This document shows, piece by piece, positions 43,749 through 54,640 of a stretch of 64,000 nucleotides of DNA. Source of the DNA: Rhynchosporium graminicola (taxonomy: Eukaryota; Ascomycota; Leotiomycetes; Helotiales; Ploettnerulaceae). How positions within the stretch are numbered: the first letter of the stretch is position 1; the number at the start of each line of letters is the position of its first letter. Position numbers and translations under genes: made by a program. The stretch covers positions 581,716 to 645,715 of the forward strand of contig FJUW01000014.1 of assembly GCA_900074885.1 (NCBI GenBank). The letters run 5' to 3'. Under the pieces are notes generated by a model. It searched no databases. It was not told the origin of the DNA and saw only the letters and a list, made by a program, of their open reading frames with translations.

Positions 43749-46147
43749 TATTAAATATTTTCGGGCTACTTAACGTTCGTATATTTCGACTTGACGTTCG
43801 TATATTTCGTCTACGAGCTCTTACTATCTGTCTACTAATAGAGTCTTCTCCTTCTGAATAGTATTCGAACTATAAACAGAATCGGCCTGTTAGTGACTTT
43901 CGAACGAATCGTATAAGTACACGATATAAGACGTATTTCAAGTATAATATATATCTATTCTTCTAGCTTCCGGTCCGAAACTGATAATAAGTAGGCAGAT
44001 TAAGCGCTTTCCCGGTAGCTACTTTAAGAAGTCGATCTTAATACTCCTTAGCGGACCTGTAGCGCGTCTATTACGAGCTTTCTAGCTACTTCTCGACCTG
44101 CGAAGCGCCGCTAACGAACACGTGTATATATCTAAGCTAATATAGCTACTTAACTCAATCGATTACCTCCTTTATCTTCTTTACCTTCGGAAGAGCCTCC
44201 TTTATAGCTTATACTAGCTCTAGTAGTACCTGCCTTAGTAGTACTTGCTCTAGGATAAGCTATTCCGTATAGATTTCAGTCTCTTTTCGCTATTATAAGT
44301 CTATAAGATATTAGTCAGATGAATTATTAATATACTAAGTGCGCTATATTTCACTAGATCGATAAAGTAGAAGTTAGAAGTAAATACGAGCTCTATTATA
44401 AAAAGGGAGCTATTTACCTAGAGCTATTACGAGAAATGCCGGATATCTTATAAAGGTTATTAGATAGTACGGATCCGCGAAATAAACTATTTCAGCAGAA
44501 GATATACTAATATAACGCTACTCTTTCTTTTATATCTATAAATACTACTAAAGAAGATCGTATTAATCTTAACTATAGATTAACTACTTTTATAGCCTAT
44601 AGGAAGCTATATTACTTATAAGAGCCCTTAATTCCCAGTCCGCGAATAATACTTATCTTTACTTAATTATTTTTCTATGACCTTAATTATATAACTAACG
44701 TTCGACTTATATATTACGATTCTCTTAATACTATAATTCTACGCGATTTATATAAGATAGTTATTATTAATTATCTATTTATAGCTATATATCGGACCGC
44801 CTGAGAGCGATTATAAGTCTAAGATAATAATTTCTAGATCGTTCTTAGCTTATAAATATAACTAGTAATATAGACTAGAGCTAATAAAAGACGCGAGAAT
44901 CTTTTAGTTATAAACAAGGTTATAGGAATTATCCTAGATAAGTTTAATAAGGCTAGCTTTCGCGATATTATACTTGCGGTTCGAGAACCTCGCTATAATA
45001 AACCGCGTTTATATCGAGTATATATTACGAATCCTATATACTTTCTATTAAGTTATCTACTACTCTTTCCTTATAGCGAGCTAAGGTAGTATTAGTCTTT
45101 ATAGATCTATAATCGAGATCGAATTATAAAACGCTTAGAGTAATAGCTATTTTATAAGTTCTAGCTCTTCTAATAAGCTTATTAACCTCTAAACTTTTTC
45201 TATATAAACTGCATATTTTAATAATATATTATTAATATTTATATCGCTTATTATACTACTCGACTAGAATAGATAAAGAGTTATTAAGAAGATATATATA
45301 CGGATATATATAATAAGCTTATAGATACGCTTATCCGGGCCGATAGTAACTCCGCAGAATACGAGTATTAGTTTATCTTTCCTTCTTCTTTTATTAGAAG
45401 CGATCGTTTTATATAATAATTATTTTAAGATTCTATAGCTATAATACGCTTTTTCAGATAACTTATACTCTTTATTACGTTTATAGCTAACCTGCGATAA
45501 CCCGAAATCATCTATAAGCTTTAGAAAATATAATCCTAGCTAGTTAATAAGCCTGATATTATTATACGCGTCTTCTGCTTAAAGATTAAAGAGCTTCTTA
45601 ATAATATCAAAAAAAGAGCCTTTAGAAAATATTATACTTATATCTATACTATTAAGTATTAAAAGCGTGATTTACTTTATCTTTATCTTCTTCTTTAGCT
45701 CGAGGGTATAAGTAATTATCTAATACTAACTAGGGTTAACGAGATTATATCTGCAGAGATTCCGAATAAGGCTACAGACCTTATAAGTAAGTTATAGAAG
45801 TTAGTTTTACATAATACAACTTACGGGCTCTACGGGCGTGACTTTCCGAATACTCCCTATATAGCCCGTAAGCACGCCGGCGACCTGTTATAGTATTAGA
45901 AACGCTTTCCGAAGGCGTTTAAACCTATTATAATTATTATAGAAAATAATTACCTTAAATATTATTATTAAGAAGATAGCTGAACGTTTATAGTTTATAA
46001 AGATAGCTAAGAAGTTACTTTAGATAACTAATAAGTAGTTCTATATAATCCGTATCTTCTTAATCGCTACTAATTATATATTAACGTCGAAGTTTACAGG
46101 TTAGTATAAGCTATTAAGTATATCTATAAGTACGTTTATAAGAGTAT
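43749..46147 (+). mobile_element. Helitron remnant, RIP-degraded (5' part)
   Basis: Rolling-circle (Helitron) element recognised by its Rep/helicase-like region near 45,800-46,145. In one frame, with stops, are YGLYGRDFPNTPY, ARKHAGD, KRFPKAFKP, then VVLYNPYLLNRY and INVEVY followed by AIKYIYKYVYK. These correspond to the Helitron helicase-like N-terminal domain (GPCG...NPYLL...CHINVE...KYLFKYVYKG), with Cys, His and Trp codons turned to Tyr or stop by CpA to TpA mutation. Upstream sequence to about 43,750 has the same composition but no motif I can name. The frame is interrupted at 46,148 by an LTR-like insertion and resumes at 46,634. The element is inactive and its helicase part is not seen. 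Confidence 0.75.
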
Positions 46148-46628
46148 GTGGAAATTGAAGGTGGAAATCAGCCAAAAGGTCAGAATAATAGGTGATCAAT
46201 TTGACTTGCTTTTATTGCTTGAAGAGAGCTAACTACAGGAGAGATTCTAGCTACTTATATAGCTATGTGAGCTCTCTAGAATATTCTATACTACGTAATA
46301 CAGAACTCCATAGAAGAAGACACGTATACTGTAGAATCATACTACGTCAGTAGTACGTCAGTAGAAACCTCTAGAAGTACGATATACGTACTAGAGAGTA
46401 GTAGAACTCTATCGAGAACCTTCATGGTAACTCTAATAGAGTATGCAGGGTACAGGCTATTAACAAGGTACAGGGTGTAGGTGCCAGGTACAATAAGGTA
46501 CATGCGCAGGGTACTGAACTAGGTACTAAAACCATGTACTGACAAGGTACAGGGTGTGTATGCTAATATAGGCAAAACTGCCTAAGGTACTAGTAAACTA
46601 ACTAAGGTACTAGTTATAAATCCAATAA
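46148..46628. mobile_element. LTR-like 481-bp insertion, copy 1 (solo LTR?)
   Basis: A 481-bp sequence flanked by the direct duplication AGTAT (46,143-46,147 and 46,629-46,633). Removing it together with one AGTAT joins the Helitron reading frame exactly. The same sequence recurs at 57,409-57,872 inside a Gypsy element, with its own 5-bp duplication. It begins GTGGAAATTGAAGG and ends ATCCAATAA. Inside are a TATATAGC stretch, paired TACGTCAGTAG motifs and many GGTAC words. A 5-bp target duplication and no coding capacity fit a solo LTR, although canonical TG...CA ends are not clear. It keeps many CA and TG dinucleotides, unlike its host. Confidence 0.75.
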
Positions 46629-46700
46629 AGTATAGACCGAATAACTCTTATAATCTTAAATATAGATAACGAGATTATAACGATAGCTTATCTGAATATC
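46629..46700 (+). mobile_element. Helitron remnant, continuation after insertion
   Basis: Immediately after the AGTAT duplication the Helitron frame resumes (DRITLIILN and DNEIITIAYLN) for about 70 bp. A new sequence rich in CA and TG then starts near 46,700. The rest of the Helitron has been lost or replaced by LTR elements. Confidence 0.6.
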
Positions 46701-46719
46701 ATATGAGAAGAAGGAAAGA

Positions 46720-46928
46720 TACTAGGGCCTAAGTTCATAGGTATCCCAGCAGAACTAGTATCCGACTCGATATAGTATCAGACTAGTACTAGTATATATA
46801 TATAAGGTGCCTTATACTCTATCTCCTTTCTTCTTCTTTCCTTATCTTTTTATTTCTTTTATAGTAGACTATATAAGATCGCTCTTAGCTTTCCTACTTA
46901 TTTATTCTTACTTATATAACGCCTCGAG
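46720..46928 (+). repeat. LTR-related fragment
   Basis: The last 80 bases or so share the string ACTATATAAGATCGCTCTTAG and the following TTATTTATTCTTACTTATAT with the LTRs at 46,929 and 48,920. The upstream part differs. This looks like the 3' part of an LTR from a related family, directly abutting the next LTR. Confidence 0.6.
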
Positions 46929-47134
46929 TGTGATAGCGTATAGTATACGTAGTAGATACGGGCTAGTATTAGTGCCTTAGGTATACCCTTCTTATATATA
47001 TAGAAGGTGCAGACTCCTTTAGAGCTCTATATCTTTCTATTTCCTTTGTACTAGACTATATAAGATCGCTCTTAGCTTCCTTACTTATTTATTCTTACTT
47101 ATATACTACCTTAAGTCTTATATCGTTATATTAA
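46929..47134 (+). repeat. 5' LTR of a gag-only retroelement
   Basis: Starts TGTGATAGCG and shares about 200 bp with the LTRs at 48,920 (direct) and 49,919 (inverted), including GGTATACCCT, the TATATATATAGAA region and CTTAAGTCTTATATC. Compared with the 48,920 copy most differences are G/A or C/T, as RIP would produce. Confidence 0.75.
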
Positions 47135-48919
47135 ATAGAAAGATTAAGACTACTAGGGATAATATTAAATAATATCTTACTTAGAAAACTCGATTCGCAC
47201 GTATAACTACTAGGGAGCTTTTTACTAAGTTATCTCTACTTACTTTGGATTTTCGGAATTATACGGAAATAGTTAGTATTATTAATTACGAATTCGATAG
47301 TTAGGTTTTCAAAAGAGCTAAGATTCTAGAGATCTCTCAGATAGCTAGGAATTTAAATATAATTTAGCTTTAGAAGCACTAGTATTATTATAAAGTTACC
47401 CTCAGATACTTCGAAACTCGTTCCTTTATACGTACGAAATAAAACAGCAGACGAATTTTAAGTAGAAACTTCCCTATAGGCTCTAATATTTATTATTCTC
47501 TTACCTGACTTTAACCTTCCGAAAGTAGCTCTAATAGCGAAAAACCTTACTTTTAGGCTAAGACGAAATAGCTTATTACTCTAGCGGAAATTATCAGAAT
47601 TTAACTCGTAATCCCTATACTCCGGTATAATTTAGCCCCTCTTAGTAGAATCGACCTCCCTCTACTAAAACTTTTAATTTAATAATACTTTCTATATCTA
47701 CTTAATAAAGATATCTAACTCTCCTTAATCTTTCGGCTTCTTTAGAATTCGATTTCGACTTTCGCTTCTTCTATAACTTTCAAGTGTTCTATTACTTTCG
47801 CTTAGCCTCGCTTACCTAATACTATACCTCCTAAGAAGGCTTAGCTAGCTCCTATAGCTTTACCGGAATACTCTCGTAGCCCCTCCGATTCTGTACTTAC
47901 TATAGAATTACTTTAATCGATTGAAAACTATTAATTATAAATAGAATCGACTACTCGGGAGCTTTCTATTAGTATTAGTCGTATCGAACAGATATTTGCC
48001 GAGTTTTTATATACTTAAGTACAATCGATAAACCTTAGACTTTTAGTAAACTCGGCATTATAATTACTAATAGAACTTACTCTTAAACGCTCTTTAATTA
48101 ATAATTTATAGACTTCTAGTAAGTCGTAACTAACTAAAAGTATCGATAATCTTAATATAAGAATTAATCTATCTTTTAGCTAATAGCGTACTTTTATTTA
48201 GAACTAACTAGAAGTTAATTTAGACTAATACTTGATTACGCGTACTTATAAAGCGCTAGTCTAGAGCTCTACTTCTAGCTTTATAAGAAGTTACTTAGAA
48301 CTATAGTATCTCTCGGAAATTACGCCTTTCTCCTCTACTAAAGAGATAATTTCAGTACTCGCTTCTTATTACTTTTCCGGACTCGAAACGGAGTAATATT
48401 AGACTAAATTTCATAAGCTTTTAATAAAAAAGGAGTCCTTTTTATAATTCTATATAAAGTTCTAAAGCTTAGTAATTCTCGGAGGTATAACTAAATTAGA
48501 GTAGTACTTTTACTTCTAGCTAAAGCTTATTATACGGCTATATATAGCTGCCGCTCTAATTAAGTACTCTTAGAAGACTAATTATTCAGCTATAGTCTCT
48601 TCTCTTACGGCACTCGATTTAGAACTCTCTCGATTACCTTTAATACCTCGAGCTACTCTAGCTCTACTGATAGTTAGTATATCTTCTGAGCCCTTAATAC
48701 CTATCAAGGAAGTATAGTATTACTACTATAAGAAGTATAGTTACTATAAGGGCGATTATCTGATATTAAAGACGAAGAAGGAGTGATTTATATCTTACGC
48801 TTTAGATTAATAATTACTTAGATTTTATTTGGGATTCGACTTAATTTAACTATCTTTTCTTTTATTTTTTATTTACTTTTAAAGGCTCGAGGGCGAGCCT
48901 TTATCTTAGAAGGGGGTAA
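47135..48919 (+). mobile_element. Degenerate gag region of a non-autonomous LTR retroelement
   Basis: Internal part of an LTR element about 2.2 kb long. A RIP-broken gag frame ends near 48,718-48,760 in CYYYKKYSYYKGDY, a CCHC zinc knuckle whose later Cys and His residues have become Tyr. Just before the 3' LTR is the polypurine tract AGAAGGGGG (48,908-48,916). No protease, reverse transcriptase or integrase motif is present between the LTRs, so the element probably depended on an autonomous relative. Confidence 0.7.
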
Positions 48920-49142
48920 TATAATAGCGCATAGTATATATAGCAGATACGGGCCAGTATCGGTACCTTAGGTATACCCTCTTTATATATATAGAAAGTG
49001 CAGACTCCTTTAGAGCTCTATATCTTTCTGTTTCCTTTATACTAGACTATATAAGATCGCTCTTAGCCTCCCTACTTATTTATTCTTACTTATATACCGC
49101 CTTAAGTCTTATATCATTATATCGAGTCTTATATTATTATAT
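48920..49142 (+). repeat. LTR copy, direct orientation
   Basis: Starts TATAATAGCG, the RIP-mutated form of TGTGATAGCG, and carries a 20-bp internal duplication of TCTTATATYATTATA near its end. It is the 3' LTR of the preceding gag element. Sequence resembling the start of the same internal region follows it, so it may also serve as the 5' LTR of a second, truncated copy. Confidence 0.72.
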
Positions 49143-49918
49143 TAAATAAAATGATTAAGATAGCTAAAGATAGCTTATTATAATATCTTACTACTAAGTT
49201 AGTTATTTGATAACTACTCGTATATAGCCGAGATACTAGAGATCTCTCGGATAGCTATAAATCAGGGTTTAATTTAGCTTATCGTAAATAGTATAATAGA
49301 GAAGGTCTTTACTAACGCTCCTTTAATAACTCTCTTAGTATAAAGGAATTATAGATAGATTTTAAAGAAAGTATAATAAATACCCCGGAACTTTAATCTC
49401 TATATATCGCTACTAAAATAGCCCTAATATACCCCTTTTTAAGCTACTATTATAGCTCTTAACTAATAAACTAGAGACTCCTCTAGTTCTAGAGGGACCT
49501 GATACGACTTCCTCTACTTTACCTCTGAACCTAATTTATTATACTTTTTCTTACTTTAAATATCTTTTATACTAGAGAATATTAATACCTTATTAAGAAA
49601 GTACTAACTAAGAGAGAAAGGAAAATAAAAGCGAAATTCCCTAGGAGTATAATCGCTAAGTACTCTTACTACTATAGATAATTCGAATCTGATCTATTCC
49701 CTCTTATAACGATTAGTAAACTAGAAGGAAAAGAATAACTCTCTAGAAGATACTATAGATAGACTAATCTTCGTATAAGATAAGTTCCTTATAAGGGTCT
49801 CTCGCCTATCTTCGACTCTCCTACTAGAACTAATACTATAATCTTTATATATTCTAGAGTTTAATAAGCTAATAAACTCTATTTAGATATATAGTACTAA
49901 GAGAGAGGATACTATTAT
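49143..49918 (+). mobile_element. Second truncated gag-like fragment
   Basis: After the LTR come sequences resembling those after the first LTR: a TTAAATA...GATTAAGA segment, and CTAGAGATCTCTCGGATAGCTA compared with CTAGAGATCTCTCAGATAGCTA at 47,310. The rest is RIP-degraded without recognisable enzyme motifs. This gives a LTR-gag-LTR-gag' arrangement, as expected from ectopic recombination or a tandem insertion. Confidence 0.55.
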
Positions 49919-50117
49919 AACGATATAAGACTTAAGGCAGTATATAAGTAAGAATAAATAAGTAGGGAGACTAAGAGCGATCTTATATAGTCTAGTACGA
50001 AAGAAACAGAAAGATATAGAGCTCTAAAGGAGTCTATATCTTCTATATATATAAGGAGGGTATGCCTAAGGCACTAATACTAGCCTATATCTGCTACGTA
50101 TACTATACGCTATTATA
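49919..50117 (-). repeat. LTR copy, inverted orientation
   Basis: Reverse complement of the LTRs at 46,929 and 48,920, from the GATATAAGACTTAAG end to CGCTATTATA. It lies immediately before the first Gypsy element. It may be a solo LTR inserted in the opposite direction. Target duplications could not be assigned with certainty. Confidence 0.7.
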
Positions 50118-53100
50118 ACTATTCCTAATAAACTATCCCCTTTTCCCGGCGCTGAATTAGTAGAGTTACGCCCGAGGAAGTCTTATCTTACTAAGAAGAT
50201 CCTGCCCTTAGATAATAGATCGGACCTTACCTTCCTCTAATAGAGAGTATCAATACGAGACTAGCTAGCTATAAACGCTAACTATTACTCTACGGACTTC
50301 TCCTAGTGCGTTCTCGTATAAGGACTAGTCACTAGATTAGCTAAGGAGTATCTTACGCTTTAGTACTTAGCTAATAAGTTTAAGACTAGTAATAAAATAA
50401 TCTCCTTATTAGAGGAGAACTTTCTTACTAGTTTAGAGGAAGATAACTATTATAACGCTTTCTACTACTTAGAAATATAATAACTTAGCTATATACGCGA
50501 GACTTTTACTAAGTTTTATAGTCGATTTTAAAGCGCTACTATCTAAAGTAAAGTTGAAAAGAAGGAGTAATTCTTCTATATATAAGATAAGATTATATTA
50601 TCCTTATATACTTTAACTCTTATTATTAAACTAATATAGAATAAGAACTACGCTTCTATAGTTAGATCCTTACTTTCTTTTAATACTAAGCGTTACTATA
50701 ACTTAGAATATACTTATCCCGAGAAAGCTACTGCTTAGGTATAGTACTATAAGCCTACTATTACTACTATAACCTCTACTAGTTCTACTCCTTACTAGTC
50801 CTTAAGCTTAGCCCCTTAATAACTTACTCCCGCATTATACGTATATACCTCTACCCCGGTATAAGCTAGTACTCCCTCTACGCTAAAACGCCCTGCTACC
50901 TCGACCGGAGAACCCTTTAGGTATTATAGCTATAGATAGCTCGGTTATATTAAGCTAGATTACTCTAACCTGCTTAAGGTCTAATTAATCGACGAATTTC
51001 CGGAAGATAAAAGAGTAACTAAGGAAGTAATAGAGAATATACCCTCTGAATCTAGATTAATACTAAAGGGAAATGATAAGGCTTAAGTAAAAACTCTTTC
51101 CTAAATCTATATAGATATAATCTCTCTAATCTTAACCTTAACTCCCTAATAAGAGGTAAGTAATTTATATACCTAATTATAGTTAGTATAAATAAGCTAG
51201 GAGTCTCTATAAATAGCTTAATTAATACTAGAGCGAATAGCTATTTATTTATTAATCGTACTCTTACTAGGTAATTATCAGGGGCCTTTAGTATTAAAAT
51301 CGAGCTACTATCTTATTCTATTCTAATACGTAGGTTCTAATAATCTATTAGAACCTATATTACCTATTTCATTTATACTTTTCTATTAATAGTAAGCGTA
51401 TTTATAACTACTCTTTTATTCTCCTCGATTTAGGATAATAAGATATAATTATTAGTATTAAATAGATATAACGATTTCAGGTTAAGCTAGATACGCTTTA
51501 CTATAAGCTATTATAACTAGAATAATATCTAATTACTCTCTAATATAATAAGGAGATAATTATAACTCTATTACTTTATAAACTTAGTATTAATCGATCT
51601 TACTAAATTAATATTAACGCGCGGGACTTAGCTATAAACTAGCTAGATTAACGCTAATTATACTAAATAATAGCGATATAATATATTAATATATTATCCT
51701 TATTATTTAACTTATTTCCGCTTATTACTAAGGAATCCGAACCTTTTTCCGCTCTAAATTCATCGAGAAAGGTACTTGCACCGAAACTCTACTATAAGTA
51801 CTTCTCTTAACCTTTAAGGATCTGGAAACCGGTTCTGATTTACTAAATTAGTACTATAGCTTTTCACTTTAATATAAAATATAAAAGCTCTAAATTATTC
51901 TTTATTAGTATCTATAAGATAGATCGCCTCTTATAAGACTATTTAAATAGCGACTCCTCTAAGGATCCCGATACTAAACGACTCGTTACCGAAAAGCTAC
52001 CGGAATAGTACTATACTCTTAAGGAGGCCTTTTCTAAGCGAGATTCTAATATTCTTCTGCTATATCGCTTATATAATTATAAAATTATTCTAAAAGAACT
52101 ATTACTTAATATATATTCGCTCTTATATTAGTAATCTATAGATAAATTATAAGTAACTAAGGAATACCTTATAAAGAACTTAGATAAGGGATTTATTAAA
52201 TCTAGCTAAAGTCCTTTCGTATTACTTATACTATTTATTAAAAAGGCTAATAGAGGATTACACTTCTATATCGATTATCATAAGCTTAATACGATCACTC
52301 GAAAGGATTTATACCGAATACCTAGGATCGATAAGCTCTTAACTTAAGTATCTAAAGTAGTGATTTTTACTAAACTAGATATCTAAGTAGTATTTAATCG
52401 TATCTATATAGACCCCGAATCAGAGGAGTATACTACTTTCCGAACCTGCTTCAGATCCTATAAATATAAAGTACTATCTTTTAAGCTCTATAATAGACCT
52501 AGTATATACTAATAATATATGAATAATATATTACTAGACTAGTTAAATAATTTCTATATAGCTTATCTAGATAATATTCTTATATACTCAGAAACGCTCT
52601 AGGAATATAAGGAATATATTAAATTAGTACTATAATACTTAATAGAAGCCGGACTCTAGATAGATATTAAGAAAAGCGAATTCTATATTACCTGGACTAA
52701 ATACCTCGGATATATTATTATTACTAATAGAATCGAGCTAGATCCTAAGAAAGTAGTACTATTAGTAGACTAGAAGTACCCCGAAACGATAATAGCTATA
52801 AAATCTTTCCTAGGATTCTATAGTTTCTACTATTAATTTATTCGGAATTTCGGCCTTATTACTAAACCTCTCTTAATACTTATTAGGCCTATAGTACTAT
52901 AGAATTTCACTAACGATTATAAGAAATCCTTTAACGATTTATATTAATAGCTACTATTAGTATAGAAACTATACTATTTCGACTCTAACTTATAGACTAA
53001 ACTAGAAACTAATACCTCTAATAATATAGTAGCTAGAGTTATCTCCTAATTATACGAAGATAACTAGTAGTATCTAATTAGATTTTACTCTTATATTCTT

Positions 53101-54435
53101 AATAGATACGAACTAAACTAGGAGATTCATAATAAGGAATTATACGCTATTATTAAGTCTTTCTAGAAATAGAGACTAGAACTTATATCTTTATAACGCT
53201 ATACTAGCGTATATACGGACTATTAATCCTTAGAATACTTTATAACTACTAAGGTCCTAACTAGTAAGTAAGCTAGATAGATAGAATTCCTATCAGAATT
53301 AAAATTAAAAATTATATATAAAAATAATAAAGATAACGCTAAAGCTAATATCCTTAGCTATAGGGAATAAGATCTAAAGATATAAGAATAATAAAAATAA
53401 AATAGTAGATCTCGGGTTTTACTACCTCTAGACTATTTAGACCTTAGGATTAATACGGAACTAGCTAAATATTATATCGATTAAATCAGTTATATATACT
53501 TAATATCGCTAGGGACTAATATACTATCGGAACCTGCACGTAACTCTTTTAATTTAATCGAGAAACTATATTAAATTAACTAAGAATTATTCTCTAATAA
53601 ATAGAATATATTAGGAAATAGCTATACTATTAATAATAGTTTACTACTTTATAATAATCGTCTATACGTATAATACTATACCCCGCTATATACTTATTTA
53701 ATTAGCGAAATCTATGATCAAGTTTCTTCTGCTTATCTAAATACTTATAAGACCGCTGAAATAATTTCTACTTATTACTACTAGAAAGGACTTATATTAG
53801 ATATAAAATAGTATACTTATAATTACTGCTTATACTAGTATTCTTATCTGAAATAGACGAAATAGTAAGGATTCCTCTACTTATTACTAGTACTTAGCTA
53901 CTTTATATAGTACTTAGCTATAGATTTTAAGGACTTCTCGCCTAATAACTAGGGATTTAATAAGATATTAGCATTTATTAACCGCTTAAGGAAGGATTTC
54001 GTATTAATATTATACTACTATAATATCGATACCCGCGGGATAGCGACGTTATTTATCTAATAGATATATCGTTTCGGATAGACCCTCGAGTTAATTATAT
54101 CTGACTAAAGAGCTTAGTTTATCTTATCCTTCTAGTGAGAGTTTTACTATATAATTAGAGTTAAGATTAAGCTCTTTACTTCCTTCTACTAGTAGACTAA
54201 TAGATAAATAGAGATTATAAACCGGTATATTAACTAACGCCTTAGACCTTTCGTTAATTACTACTAGAGTAACTAGAGCGAACTACTACTAATAATAGAC
54301 CGCGCTTAAGTAACCCTGCCTTACGATTCTATTATTATAGCGCTATATACCTTTAAATATAGTATACTACTATAGAATAGCTAGGATTAGAAGTAACTTA
54401 CTATATCGATACTATAAGAGAAGCTTAACTATACT
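50118..54435 (+). mobile_element. Ty3/Gypsy retrotransposon 1, RIP-inactivated
   Basis: Gag and pol can be followed through numerous TAA/TAG codons. A zinc knuckle (RYYSYR-LGYIKLDYS, Cys changed to Tyr) lies near 50,925-50,970. A retropepsin-like ALINTRANSYLFIN, where DSG has become NTR, is near 51,215. Reverse transcriptase runs from about 52,200, with FIKKANRGLHFYIDYHKLN and YLDNILIYSETL (YxDD now YLDN) near 52,565. RNase H follows near 53,000-53,300 (RYELN-EIHNKELYAI). Integrase follows at about 53,690-54,170 with KTAEIISTYYYQKG and a core containing AIDFKD. Domain order PR-RT-RH-IN is that of Ty3/Gypsy. CA and TG dinucleotides are almost absent. No long terminal repeat pair belonging to this copy was found at its edges. 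Confidence 0.85.
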
Positions 54436-54640
54436 ATGTTATAACCCTTAGCTGCAACAGGTGATATAGCCCTGAGGCTCGGCAGGCAGACTAACTTACG
54501 TGGCTAGCTCTATACTATATAGAAAAGCTATAGGTCACGTGACGAAGGTCATATGCTGAATCAGCTTATAGTTCCTGAACTAGATAATAATTCAGATAAT
54601 TCAGATAATTTAACAGAATAAAAGTTCTATATATACTAGT
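54436..54640 (+). repeat. Probable 5' LTR of Gypsy element 2
   Basis: A stretch starting TGTTATAACCC retains CA and TG dinucleotides and GC-rich words, in contrast to the DNA on both sides. It includes TAGGTCACGTGACG and a doubled TCAGATAAT. Its position before a new gag frame suggests a 5' LTR. No second copy exists downstream because element 2 is truncated at 59,397. Confidence 0.55.

Noticed and set aside
46440..46600. CRISPR-like or iteron array of GGTAC words
   Set aside because: The words are irregularly spaced, recur in the second copy of the same LTR-like element and lie in eukaryotic DNA; they are part of that repeat.
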